Assembly (NCBI GenBank): GCA_033961575.1
Contig: CM066730.1
Span: 120,059,523-120,123,522, forward strand
Direction of reading: 5' to 3'
Source: Aselliscus stoliczkanus
Taxonomy: Eukaryota; Chordata; Mammalia; Chiroptera; Hipposideridae
DNA: 64,000 nt
Every line of letters begins with the position of its first letter. Position 1 is the stretch's first letter. This document shows positions 36,991-49,420 of this stretch, piece by piece. A program made the position numbers and the translations under genes. A model generated the notes under the pieces. The model searched no databases and was not told the origin of the DNA. It was given only the letters and a program-made list of their open reading frames with translations.

Positions 36991-38464
36991 TACTGGCTAT
37001 ATATTATTTGGAAATCACAGGAGAAGGGCACTGCTAAATTTCAGTTATCACTATTTCTTACAGCTAATGATAATAATGGGAAGAAGACATATCATCCAAG
37101 TTATGTTTAAATGCTGCTAGAGTAGGAGTAAAAATAAAAATAAATTTTGAAAAAAAAGGGAGGGAAGCATAATTCAAATCCCTGCCAAAGTAAAACCAAC
37201 TGAATTATTTTTCCCTTTGGATTACCAAAAATTAGAATATTTTCTACTAAAAAGGTAAAGAGAAAATGATAAAATAAAAAAGTAAAAAGAAGAAATAGTA
37301 TTTTTGTGAATTTTATCTGAGCATGGGTAAAGAATTTTTTTAAAAAGAAAAAACAATGGCAAGAAAGAAAAGTTTTAATAAGGTTTCTGAGTTCACTTTT
37401 GAGACAAGTGCCTTTTAGTTACATGTTTGTGGCTTATCCATTTTTCTCTACTATCTAGGTTAAATCTGTACCCTGGGGAAGACTTCTCCCTGTCTGCATG
37501 TTTCTGGGTCACGTCCCTCTTCCTGTGACCTTTCCCCAAAGCAGTTTTTATGTCAAGGAATGCAAGCCAATTTTAATATTAGCCTAAGGTAAACATAATT
37601 AGAAAGGTAAATTTTCTGCCAAATGGGTTTGGTGGGGAGGGTGGAAAATCATACAGTGAATTTCAAACTCAAATGTGATTTTTGTAAAAACTTATGTATT
37701 ATGTCTCATATTTCTCCAAAATATCATCCTATCAAAGAGACCCAGGGTTAGATATCATCAGTAAATGGTTCCCACTTGTCCAATAAGGAGAGTATCTTTG
37801 GAAATAATTTTTAACGTCTCTAAACCTGTACTTTCTTGCAAAATATTCCACAAATCTCCTCTAACTTATCAACAAATTGCAACACTATAGACAAATATAT
37901 GCAACTCTGTAAGTATTTACTATATATAAAATGCATTCCAGGTAATTGAAAACATAGGAAAAAAAATAAAGGAAATATGGAAACAAAAGTAAATAGAATA
38001 ATTTTCACTTACCAGTGCAGCGATTTAATGAATAAGAATATAAAATTAGGCATTGAAAGTATAGGTATGAGCTACTTGGGAACAAGAACTTGTTTGCCTT
38101 TTTTCATCATTATATTCACCCAGCAAATAGAGGGAGGGCTCAGTAAACCACTCTAGAATGAGGAGTAGAGTAGTGTAGGCAATGAATACAGCAAGGGTGA
38201 GCCTGAAATCAGTACAAAAAAAAAGTAAGGTGCTAGCAGAAGGAAAAAGGGTACATGGCTAATGAAAACAAAACAAATTTCTTTTAACTTTTTTAAAAGG
38301 ATTGATTTTTTTTTTTTTTTTTTTTTAGTCCTGTCAATAAAATTTCAGGTCAGTTTTTTTTGGTCAGGTGATTTTCATTGTTATATATATTTTTTATTTT
38401 TTATTTTTCTAGTGTCTAGTGTTTTCTAGTCAAAGTAGGTTCTATCTGTTCTGTTCTGCTATTT
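36991..38464. other. Unassigned DNA
   Basis: No gene seen. A 22-nt T run at about 38306-38327, followed by agtcctgtcaataaaatttc, could be the tail of a decayed SINE, but no body follows. Confidence 0.5.
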
Positions 38465-38465
38465 T

Positions 38466-38939
38466 CTTTTCTTTTTAAAGATTTTTATTGGGGAATTGAA
38501 GGAGAACAGCATTGGCAAATCGGGGAGGGGAACAGAGAAGTTGTTGTCCTTTTGTTCTTCAGTCTAGTTGTGGAGGATGTTGCTTCATTGGCCCATGTTG
38601 GTATCGTCATTGCGCTCTTCTCGGATGAGGCAGATCGGTTGCCAGCCACTGGATGGCTGCTCATGGTGGCTCACGGCAGCTCATGCCAGCTGTCGGCCAC
38701 TCATGGTAGCCTATGGCATCCACTCATTGTAGCTTATGGCAGCCCACTGCAGCCCCATTGCAGCCTATGCCATCGCAGGCGACTCACAGCAGCCCAGCTC
38801 CAGGTTAAGCTGTTGTTTACCATCTTAGCTGTAGAGGGTGCAGGGTCACCGCTTCTCATGTGGGATCCAAACTGGGGCCCTGCTGCCCAGAGCCAGCGTC
38901 CCAAGCCAACTCTTAACCAACGAGCCACCCGGCCGGCCC
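38466..38939 (-). mobile_element. Long tRNA-derived SINE, diverged body
   Basis: Minus strand: GGGGCCGGCCGGGTGGCTCG head, GGATCCCACATGAG region, then a body with reshuffled GAGTGGC/AGCTGCC units unlike the other long copies, and the CCCCAATAAAAATCTTT end. Flanks ctgctatttt (about 38457) and ctgctatatt (38940) are the probable target duplication. The 143-codon frame across it is SINE sequence. Confidence 0.9.
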
Positions 38940-38949
38940 CTGCTATATT

Positions 38950-41660
38950 CATACTTGTATATGTCTTTAGTCTCGAAGTTTAAGCTTAGGCAAAATGAAT
39001 GATTTTCTAATTAGCAACAAAATGATCACCAACACAGACGGCAGTTGGGTTCTTAATAAGAGCCCTGCCAAAGAAGGGCAATTCAATTCTTAACTTCCAG
39101 GATGAAGTACCCTCCTTTGCCCAGTGCCCTGCAGTAGGGGAGGGTACTAGACTTGTGAGCCAGAAAAAGATAGTAAATTCAAAACAGAGAATATTCTGTG
39201 AGCAACAAGAGTGGATAAATTCTATACACCTCTTAAAGATTTTCTATCTCTTATCTTCTATTGGTGTTGATTTTCTCTTGTACATAGCTTTTAAACGTAA
39301 ACCCCACTCACATCAATAGTAAAAATTTGCCCTTTCCTCAAATTTGTCAAACTCTCATCTCACTTTCTCCACTGACTTAGTACCAAAGATCTTTCTAAGG
39401 CAAGTGAGAAGAAAGTCAATATAGTAAGGAACAATTTTATGTTTCACTTTCAGAGTTCAGAATCCACCTCTTTTCTGAGACAAACTTCAGTAGCTTAGAA
39501 AGAATTGTGCTTAGTGCTCTTTTAATTAAATGCTTTGATTTTTGTTGTTTTTTTTTAAAAATCTACCTGTTTCAGAGAAGAGCTCGGGTATTTCAGTGAT
39601 TTGACATAGCAAAGCTAGAGCAAGTAAAACAGGGTGATCAGCAACCCTTCGTATTCCCTTGCAGCCCATAATCTTTCCTGAAGGGTAAATACTGTCCTAA
39701 TTTCGAAGGGCATGTAAATGGAATTACAGAGTAATGGTACAATACAATTTCCTGAGAAATGACCCTCCATGTGAAGCAGCACAGCTGCATTGTGGCTCTG
39801 CATCCTGTCTCTGTGTGCTTCCTTGGGGGCAATGAATAAATTGCTTAAGCAATTTCTAGGGGAACAAATGATGTCCACAACAAAAAAAGGTAAAAAAATA
39901 AATAAACAGCAACTAAGAGTAGGCAAACTCTCCTGTGTGAGAATTCAGTACTGGACCCTTTGACCTTGGTTCTCTTATACAAATGGATCTACAGTTTTAA
40001 TGGGAGTTTTATGGATATTAGGCACAGAAAGGAGAAAAAAACAACAACAACCTACACATATTGAATTGAGGGAATAAGTTGCACATTTCTATAATCTTTG
40101 AAGACAAGAAAAGTTTGTCAACAGGCTGATGTTGCCCATCTATGATCATTAATGGCTTTCCAAGTTTATGTGCTTGGCAGTATATTGCTCCCAACATTTC
40201 ATATTATTCTGTCTCTGTTTATATCTCCCTGGTAGACACATACTCCACTTGAAACGAGGAGCTTCTTCTAGGAGATCAGTGCAAAGAATTCTATTTATGC
40301 ATGTAAATCTTGAAATAAGACATATCCTTAATTATGAATTGCTACCTAAGTTTCAAGGAGTTTGAAAAGGAGTAGAAAAGCACCGAGAAATTCATGGGGA
40401 TTTTTTTTTTTTTTTTTAAGATGACAAAATCTTGAGGTTGATGTAACAGGGGCTGTTTGTCTTTAAAAATCATATGCTGAAAACTTCTGTGAAAAAAAGA
40501 TCACACAGGTCACATGGCCAATGATAAAAAATCACTCTTAAGTCCTTTGTTTCAGGCCGTAGTGAAACTTAATCTGCCCATGCATGCATATGGATCTCAC
40601 CATTCCTCTAGTGCTGGTGGCTTGCTTTCCAGCACAGAGCTCCTGACTGCAAGGCATTTGATTTCTGGTAATTAATCAGCTCATCATACACTCTGTGTTT
40701 CTCCCCCAAGCCCAGCTCAAGTGAGTGATCCAAATCTGGCTTCAGGAAAAAAGAAAACGTTTATGCTCTGAGTGCACAGAACGAAACACTGATAAACAGT
40801 CCTTGGTAAAACATTGGATTCAGATGGCATTATTTTTCTTTTCAAACCATAAGCCATCTTAAAAAAAATACACATAGCAGAAAACCAAAACCAAAACCAA
40901 AGCCAAAAGAAAATATGTTGGATGCCCTTTAAACAGAAAACATTTTGTCCTAATAAAAAGAGTTATCAAGATTTGCTGGTGTTTGTGTGCCTGGTGCTGC
41001 AGCCTTTTAAAGTATTAATCTAGACTATGAATGCTCATTTTTTAAAAATATCTTTTTGTTTGACTCTTTAGCCACAGTACTTTATCTCAGAATTTCCTCT
41101 TTGGCTTGTCTCTGTAATTACCTGATGACTTCTAATTTTATCAGTTGTTGTGAACAGTCTGAACTTGTATTAGTAATTCTTCATGCCTAGAGGTTTGTAA
41201 CTTTCATTCTTTTCAATTACTTGTCTGTTCAACATCCATTTGGAAAGTGAGGTTGTCTTGTTAGAACTGAGAATATACTCTTGTATATTTGTCTTGCAGG
41301 TAATTTTGAGCCCTCTTGTTTCCATAAATAATGTAGCCTTTTAATGGGTTCTCTTTCCTTGCCAGTTATTCTTCTCAAAACTGAGATTAATTAATCAGCC
41401 ATCAAAAGCATTTCTGAAGTGGCTATATTTGATTTCTAGAAGCTACACATGAACATTGAGCAATGGGAAACACAGTGTATCAAAACTATACTAAACTTTA
41501 ATGATTTTGAAGGCAGTGTGAATTTCAAGAAATACCAACCCATATAATTTTCTTCAAGTCTGATGATGTTAATCATGGCTCTGATGTATTAATCTTATCT
41601 TAACAAATTATTTCTTCTAAATATCTGACTTATAGTATGTTACAATGATAGGTGTAATCA
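38950..41660. other. Largely unique DNA with possible conserved noncoding stretches
   Basis: 39600-39765 resembles the segment at 41990-42120 (shared agtaaaaca, gggtaa and aagggcat blocks), so it is an old repeat relic. The stretch 40540-40870 is well-mixed, low-repeat sequence with an attaatcagctcatcat motif, and 41370-41410 has attaattaatcagccatcaa. Both contain TAAT homeodomain-type cores. No exon is supported. Any enhancer role is speculative. Confidence 0.4.
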
Positions 41661-41667
41661 GAGGGTC

Positions 41668-41884
41668 TCAAGATTTTGTTTCCCAGGAGGCCTTTGGCAT
41701 TTCTCGAGAGACCATTTTTGATTGTCAAAACTGGGTAGGGGAGATACTACTGGCATCTAATAGATGGAGATCAGGAATGCTTTTAAACATCCTATAATAT
41801 ATAGGACAACCACCCCCTCCGGCTCCAACAAAGAATTATGAGGTCCAAAATATCAATAGTGCTGAGATTAAGAAATCCTGGGTT
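41668..41884 (+). mobile_element. hAT-Charlie non-autonomous element (MER-type)
   Basis: Order of landmarks: agagggtctcaagattttgt, caggaggcctttggcatttc, actactggcatctaatagat, catcctataatatataggac, aacaaagaattatgaggtcc, tcaatagtgctgagattaag, aaatcctgg. This is the familiar about 220-bp non-autonomous hAT pattern. I do not commit to a subfamily number. Confidence 0.75.
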
Positions 41885-41904
41885 ACATATATATGTATAT
41901 ATTT

Positions 41905-42170
41905 CTTTTTTAATTTAAGTACAGGAATACAGAAAGTATACATATCATAAATATACAACTCAAACAGATTCCACAAGTAGAATACAAACATATAACAGCA
42001 AGATCAAGTAAAACAAGATGATCAACACCCTAGAAGCCCCCTCATACTCCCTTCTATCTAGCCCATAACCCGCCAAAGGGTAACCACTATTCTGATTTCT
42101 AAGGGCATCTAAATGGAATGCTAGAGTAAGTTACACATATATGTTACAGAAACTATGTAGACATACCTCT
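41905..42170 (-). mobile_element. Old L1-type 3' UTR fragment
   Basis: Text such as cccataacccgccaaagggt and aaccactattctgatttcta is typical of decayed mammalian L1 3' UTRs in reverse. It shares blocks with 39600-39765. Confidence 0.5.
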
Positions 42171-44224
42171 CTATTTCCATTTGAATCCTAAGGGCCACTG
42201 AATCCAAACAATTTGATATAGGACTTATTGTGACTCAGGAAAAATTGAGGGATTTTGAGTTTACAATGTATTTATTGAAGGTTGCTATGTATTATTACTT
42301 ACGCACTAAAAGAGTTATTTCCACTGCATCTCTGTTTACACACTTTCACTCTGCCTCATTTCATCCTTGTCAGGCCTCCTGTTGCCAGGTGACGGAAAAG
42401 ACAGTCTCTGGTCAGAATCAGAAGCTTTACCGTGATGGAAAAGGGAGCACAGATTCATAAAAGAAAGCAGACAAGGACTGGTCAATAAAATAAAATAAAG
42501 GAGTGTTCTCTGAGCTTTTGTTTGTTTTACTTCAAACGAGCTCACATACAAAGAGAGAGCCCTTGAGGCCATGAGTAAATGATGTAGACTCCCAGCCAAA
42601 TGGAAAAAAGTGCTTTATATGTCATGTCTTGTACCCTTGTGCTGTTTCCAATTTTTCCTGCTTCTTAGTTCTAAGCATACCATCCACATAAGTGAAATAA
42701 GCCACATTGGTCTAGAGCTTAAGTTAAATATCAAAATCATTGCATGCTGACCGTGAAAACTCACTCATGCTGAACATTTGTGGGTTATCAGGATCAAAGA
42801 AGACTTCAATATTTATCAAAAAATGTAGTCCACCGTGGTTTAGCCTTCATTAACCTGGTATGTATTTGAAGAATTCAATAGATTTAATGCAGGCCAAGCC
42901 TGAACTGATTTTTTTTTTTTAACTTAGGAAAACACTGATCCTCTGGAAGAGATATGTATCAATTTTTAAATATTGAGAAAGGGCAGAATAACATAAGGTT
43001 CACACATGCTATTTGACTGTCTGAATGCAATGAGCTCTTTGCAGGACTGAATTATGCTTTGTACATGAAGAGACACAAGGACAAATTTGTCTTTGGCATA
43101 ATGCTTCTAATACTGATTTGAGGCACTATGGGAAATCATACTGAGTCTAGACAATGCCAAGCTTTATTGTTTGTTTGTTTTTTGATCCAAAATTATTTTA
43201 AATAAGGACAAGCCCAGTTGCAAAATCATGGGCGACTACAGACATCAGAATAATCAAAGGGACTCTTCCAACAAATTTCAGTTAAAAATCTATCCCCGAT
43301 ACAGACGTTTGGATGATCAGGCGATCTCTTCAGACTCAGAGACACAGAGAAGTTAACCTTTAAAAAAAGAGCTACTCTTTTATGGCATCATTTCCTTGCT
43401 GCATACAGAATAATTAGTCCATCATTTAAAAAAATTTTCATTTTAATAATCACTGGTGTGTTTATTGCCACTTTCCGTTTCAATGTATTTTTTACTTGGA
43501 AGCAGGGATATTTTAATCATCGTAGCTGTTAGGGGTGAAAGTTAGGGGGATGGTGGGGTAGAGATAAAAATATATATATATATCATTTGTACCAAAGTGA
43601 TAAAGAGATTTTCCAGGTGATTTCCTGGTATAAGGGAAATGCTTTAAATTAGAGAAGGAAGACAGAGAGTGAGAGGGAGACACTCCCAAATTTAAATCAA
43701 GAATCTAAAAACTTTAAATGAAGAATCTAAAAACTTTCCAGGCAAACATTTAGCATAGCATCCCTCTGTTATTACTTACTTTTAAATATGCCATTTATTT
43801 AACATAGAGATAAAACAGAGCATTTTTCTAAGAAAGCATGCTTTAAAAATCATTTGCTTTGATAATAGATTTTCTTCTTTTATTAAATGTCCATTATTTA
43901 TACAACAAAAACAGAGATTTGACATTTTCCCTTTAGGTATAGTCATAATTCTGTGCTGCATTACTTTCAAGGTCAGTTTTCCTTCCACATCTCTAAGCAA
44001 CATAGTTTTGGTAACAGAGCTTCCCATGCATAATAAGTATACAGTGCTATAATTATTTGAAAATATCAAGTGATTTCTGTAGAATCGATGATCAAGTCCC
44101 AATTTTAAGGTCATAAAAATTGCCCCTGTATTTTTTCTTTTAGTACAAGGCATTCCTTGCAAACTTAGGTATACATAGCTGCAAACATTCACAGAAATCA
44201 ATTGTGAGGTTACACATTCATGTT
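42171..44224. other. Unassigned DNA
   Basis: No repeat recognised. A 139-codon minus-strand open frame (43782-44201) is among the longest outside repeats. It has no motif I recognise and AT-driven composition, so I treat it as chance. A short (AT)n run lies near 43567-43583. Confidence 0.5.
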
Positions 44225-44227
44225 AAA

Positions 44228-44426
44228 ACAATATTTCTCCGAGTGTGGTCTGGGGGTCAGATCACCTGCTTCAAATTCCTTGGAAAGCAAGGGATATTTG
44301 GCAAAATATAGACTCTGATCTCCACTGTAATTTTATTAATTTCAATTTCTGAGGGTTATGCCTAGCAAAATGCATTTGAATATATTTGTAAGTAATTCTT
44401 AGGTAAAGTTTGAGATTCACTCCTAG
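44228..44426 (+). mobile_element. MER5-like hAT element
   Basis: Opens ctccgagtgtggtctggggg, contains ggtcagatcacctgcttcaa, cttggaaagc and ttatgcctagcaaaatgc, and closes aaagtttgagattcactcct. This is the usual order of the approximately 190-bp MER5A element. It is old and non-autonomous. Confidence 0.8.
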
Positions 44427-44689
44427 AGAAAAGAAAAGATTGATATGCTTAAATCATCTTCAAAACTACAATTTCTCCAAGGAAATGAGAAGTATTTTTT
44501 AAAAGAAGCTATTTAAAAGTCATTCAGAGAGAAACAAATAGCTTTAATAGATATTATATAGATGTGAAATAATTTGAAAAATAAAATTTTGCTCCTTTTT
44601 TTTTATATTGTTGAAGTTTTAATCTTAACACATAAATGGATACTTGGATTTAAAAACAATAATTTTTAAATTAATATTGCTAGCCTGAC

Positions 44690-44840
44690 ATATTTATATA
44701 TTTAAACTTACCTTGAGGTAGGGACTATCATTTTCCATTTTACAATTGAAGAAACCTAGACTCAGAGATGTTGTGACTTAATCAAGGTCATATGGATAGT
44801 ACATAAATTGTGGAGCTGTCATTTATACCAGGAAATTTGA
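44690..44840 (-). mobile_element. MIR SINE
   Basis: ttccattttacaattgaaga, aacctagactcagagatgtt and atcaaggtcatatggatagt match a reverse-oriented MIR. Confidence 0.78.
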
Positions 44841-44849
44841 TGCAACTTT

Positions 44850-45894
44850 GCATAGTTTCTTGTGCATTTTTCTATTTAAATATTAAAGGATGTTAAATCC
44901 GATTTTTACTTTAGTTAAAGTCAAAGCTGAAAAGAAAAAAAAAAATGCTACATAACCCCTTATTCCAAATTCAGCCTGCACTACTACTATCTGATTGACA
45001 AGGGTACTTACTGGTGCTTGCATTTCCTTTGAGTCTGAGAAACCGTGGAAGGTAACTGAGCTAGGATGGAATTGCTATCCCCCTCCTAAGATAGGCCACC
45101 CCATAGTCAGTATGGAGACCCTGTTAGCTCATGTTTAGAAGCTGGAGAGTTTTTAGCCTGAATCTGAGCCTAGTATTGAGGAAGCTTTATTAGGTCATTC
45201 AGAGGGCACACTCAAATCCCATGAAGGTCAGCATTCAGTCAGTGATGACACCGAGGGGCATTGCTAGTCAGTATGAGCCAAAGTAACATTTTCCCCCTGA
45301 TACAAAACAAGATGTTTGCCCCCTTCTCCTCATCATTTTTTCCTAACCCAACATCAGAAATGGAGGTAGAAAGGAGGTGTGTAAGTGCAATGGAAGCTTT
45401 TATCTCCATTCGTGTTCCTGATGCCCAGAAACTCAGTCTCTTCTGAGAGAGGAAGAGCTCCACGAAGCAGAGACAAGACTAAAGTTTTAAAACAACTTGA
45501 GCTGAGTATTAATTGTCCAAAGCATCTGGAGCTTTGAGGAGGTATCTCTTATTGTCTTTAACAATTGAAACATTGAAATTTAATCCAGCATGACTAATAG
45601 CAGTGATTGAGGAAAAAATCATATTTATACCACCCTCGCCCCAGTTAAGATTTCTCAATAAGCTGCCATTGTAAACTAAATATTTCAAGTAGTATTTAGT
45701 CATTATAATCCCCAAACGTATACTGAGAGTTCATAGTAAGTATAGGCAGGTCTTGTAATAACTGTCAGATATCTCCTAAAGTCTGGAGTATGGGAAAGAG
45801 AGCGCGAGTATATATGTGGGCATATTCAGAGTCACAGAGTAGTGTTAAGAATCAGAAAACACTGCTTGGACCTCAACATTGGAACAAATATTTA
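44850..45894. other. Unassigned DNA
   Basis: No gene or recognised transposon. Overlapping open frames of 61-74 codons near 45240-45460 on both strands lack motifs. Confidence 0.5.
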
Positions 45895-45903
45895 TGGATA
45901 TTT

Positions 45904-46410
45904 TTTTTTTAAGATTTTTTTTATTGGGGAATTAGGGGAGGAGAACAATGTTGAGGACTTAGGGGAGGGGACCAGCCATGTTGTTGTTCTTCAATCTTTG
46001 TTGTGGAGGGTGTCAGTCACTATCTGGCTTCCCATCTGCAGCTCGTGGCCTCTAAGTTCAAGGTGCTGTGTTCAATCTTAGTTCCAGGTGGGCGTAGCCA
46101 GCATCCCATGTGGGAGTCAAACCCAGCAGCCTTGTTGTTAAGTCCGCATGCTCCATCTTCTGAGCCATCTGGGTGGCAGTTCAGCTCAAGGTGCCAAGTT
46201 CAATCTTTCGTTGTGGGTGCACATAGCCCACCATTGAACAGGCAATCTTGTTACATCAGCTGAGCCATCCTTCCTCTTGTTGGCAGCTTAGCGACAGCTC
46301 AGCTCGGGCGCAGCGTTCATTGGCCCATGTGGGAATCAAACCGGTGGCCCTGTTGCTCAGACCATGTGCTCTAAGCCAACTCTTAGTCAAATGAGCCACT
46401 CGGCCAGCCC
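45904..46410 (-). mobile_element. Composite SINE (about 500 bp) with three tRNA-like modules
   Basis: Minus strand: head GGGCTGGCCGAGTGGCTCAT with box B GGTTTGATTCCCACATGG, then a second unit GGATGGCTCAGCTGATGTA, then a third with ATGGCTCAGAAGATGG and GGTTTGACTCCCACATGG. It continues into a body ending CCCCAATAAAAAAAATC and the tail. Box A/B-like pairs are visible in at least two modules, so this looks like a multimer of related SINE units. Flanks tggatatttt and tggatttttt are a probable 10-bp duplication. The same build recurs at 62237-62731. Confidence 0.85.
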
Positions 46411-46420
46411 TGGATTTTTT

Positions 46421-49300
46421 TATTTTTTTTTATTTTTAATTCAGAACGTTTTGATGCCAGTCATCTTCTATCACATACCTATAGACTTGAAAAATATTAT
46501 TTACCTCAGGAGACGGGTCCTGGAACCAAAGCTTCTCTATGGCAACCTTATTTTTTTTTTTGGCCAGCAAAACACTCTTTAAACCACGTCAATGGTGGGA
46601 GGGTCAAGATTATCATCCTTCTTTGTTGTACAACTAATAATGCTTGTCCACTGGCAAGGTTAATGTAGAAATGACTACACAGAAGAGAAACTTGGCGCCA
46701 ATAGCTCTATTAATAACCAGAAATGAGGACACCATAGCTTCAGAACCATTTATTTCAAATGCTTCCTCCTTGGCTTTCTCAGAGCTTTCTCCAAAAGCAT
46801 AGGGTTGTTATTTTAAGAACGCAAAGATGGGTATGCATGTGGTGCCACATGAAATGGCAAAAATGAAAAGTATACAATGAATCATTTAGGCTGGGATGAG
46901 AACACAGCACAGCTTATCTCTGTGTTAATGTTGTCGCTTAATTCAGTTGCTAGCGAGAAAGTTCATAGCATTCATGCTGGTAGCTGACTCAAATTTTAAT
47001 ACTCTGGGAAAAAAAAGAGGGACTACCCTATAACTCTATGGAGTGTGCAGAGAATAGAAATGCTTGATATAAAGCCAGTTGAAGAGTCTCTGATTTATGT
47101 CACCATAAATACTTCCTACATGTGCATGGCTAAACTGCGTCTTCCATATCATTCATAGCATAGAGCAGAGTTCCGGAATGAAGAACCAGCAGGCCACCTG
47201 TCTTTATTGAAAATGACATATTGGAACGTGTCTGCAGTTGTTTGAATTGGGAGAGTGAGCCAAATTATTTTACCAGAAATCTTCTCTTTGGGATGGAATG
47301 TTTGCATGTGTATATTGTTACAGCACTCAGGGATTGATAAAACACTTCACTATTGTTGGGGACCTGTCTCATCATTCAAGGAATGTGTCTGGCCAGCCAT
47401 CCGGGACATCTCATCACTTTAGGGAAGACTTACCCAAATTAAACAACAGGTCTGAGTTAGGCCTTTTTTATTCACTTCACTTCTTGTTATCCCAGTTTCC
47501 TCTGGTATTTTTCTCCAAAGAAGTCAGTAGACCCAATTGTTTATGGATAAGTTTAGATGGGAGCAAAGTTTTGGCCTACGAATATAGTGTATTATCAAGA
47601 TGTGAATGCCAGTAGGTAGAATGTAATGGAGTCATGTGCCCTCAAGATTCAGAATCATTTGTCTATTAATGGGAGAGAAATAAAAATGTATTAATAGAGT
47701 TCTTTTTTTGACAGTATCATATACTTAAATACTGTGAAATTGTTAAATATTAGGACATAAGTTGAAAACAACTACATAGAGGTGTATTACGTATTATTAA
47801 TGTGTTTGGTAAACTTGGTAAGAGGTTATGATAATATTTGTAGCATTTTGGAGTGACCTCTTTCTGAACATTTTTAGAGGCAAAATGCAAAATGTTGCTT
47901 TATTATCAAATACATTTGATATTTTGCTTTATTTAGAAATATATATTTTTTTTTTTACCAAGGCATCTGTTAGCTTAGATTTCCATGGGCACATTCATAT
48001 AAAAACAGTTATTAAACATAATCAGAGAAGGTCAGATATACCATATTTACTCAAACCAGTTAATCATCTAGCCAGTCTATGATTTGGCTTTGATGCTCAC
48101 CAAGGTATACTTCGAGGCTTTTAGAGATGCTTAGCATTACATCACAGGCCAAAAAGAAACCTAAACGTTCCCTATTTGCTTAAAATATCCATTATAAATT
48201 AGTTACATAACAAATATATTTTTAAAAGTCTTTGAACCCATTTATATATGAGCTGTTTTATCTTTTAGAGGTGATGAAATTTTAAATTTGGGATCCCAAA
48301 GACATTCTACAGCAAAGCCACAGAGCCCATATCATATTGGGCTCTTTTCTTTTTTGCTCCAAGCTGGCAAGATTTGGCCTGTTTTTCTCTCTTTTTGATA
48401 GCCACTGCAGCCCACTCTATCTTTTGGGGTTTTGTTATCCACCAAGAAGGAAGGCAGAGATTTGTGAAGTCTGGCCAGTTTGACCTTTCATTTATCTATC
48501 TTTGACAAATTACACAGCCTTCTTTTGTTTTAAGGATTTTACTACTAATTCCTCTGAGAAAAACATTGAAGAGATAAAAATAACAAGCGTGGGAAAGTGA
48601 TTGAAGGTTACAGACATTTACAAAGTTCTTATAGTCTTATTCCCTTGGTGGTGGTTCTTGACTCTCTTCTGAAGACTGGAATTTCCTTTTGAATTCTGTC
48701 CTGTGATTTTATTTCTAAGACTGGGACCAATCCAAATGTCACTTCTCCTCTGACCCATCTATGGAGTAGGTAATGTGCAACCTTTTGTCCTTGAGGCCTC
48801 CTGGCTCACTGTGGGGAAGGCTTGGGACAGATGCAAATTTTCAGGCTTTTCCCTGTTAAACTGGTCTTTATTCACCCAGGAGTTACACCTTTCAGACACT
48901 TTCTCACAATATGTTACATTCTACTGTCTGAAGTCTTGATTCCTTACCTACACCAAATAATGCATGTAATTATTTTTTTTGTGTGCAAATTTCAAGGTGT
49001 GTTTCCTTATTTTAGTGTTTCACATATCAATCATAGCCCCACTCAGTCTTAATTATCTTCTTTTTTTTTCTCATGTGTAAATGCATCTAAATTTTTCCTC
49101 TTAGAGATTTTTTTGAAGTGTGACATCTAAGAATACAAATATTCCATTTTAGTACAAGGTCAGATTCTTCCATTTAGCAAATATATTTATCAGTTAATGA
49201 GTGCCAGAGACTCTTGTAGGCTTGGGAATACAGTTGTGAAAAAAACAACAAAAATTTGTCCTCATGAAGGTTACATTCTAGTGGGTGCAGGCAGTCAATA
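46421..49300. other. Largely unique DNA
   Basis: No exon supported. The stretch 46750-47400 is repeat-poor mixed sequence worth a conservation check. Near 49155-49280 gcaaatatatttatcagtta and gaaggttacattctagtggg suggest a reverse L2 end. I see nothing else. Confidence 0.45.
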
Positions 49301-49316
49301 AAGAAAGAAGTAAAGC

Positions 49317-49404
49317 CCAGTTCAGGTCCCACATATGAGGGCCAGTGACACTGCCCTCAAAAAAAAAAAATAACCCAAAAAAACAAAAAACAAAAAAAAA
49401 AAAC
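49317..49404 (+). mobile_element. 5'-truncated short SINE
   Basis: The copy starts inside box B (cagttcaggtcccacatatg), continues agggccagtgacactgccct and has an A-rich tail. A perfect 16-bp target duplication aagaaagaagtaaagc is present at 49301-49316 and 49405-49420. The 5' half of the tRNA head, including box A, is missing, so the copy could not drive its own Pol III transcription. Confidence 0.94.
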
Positions 49405-49420
49405 AAGAAAGAAGTAAAGC

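Noticed and set aside
43782..44201. 139-codon minus-strand open frame in non-repeat DNA
   Set aside because: No family motif, AT-biased composition, no splice or promoter context and no supporting neighbour. A frame of this length can occur by chance in 64 kb.
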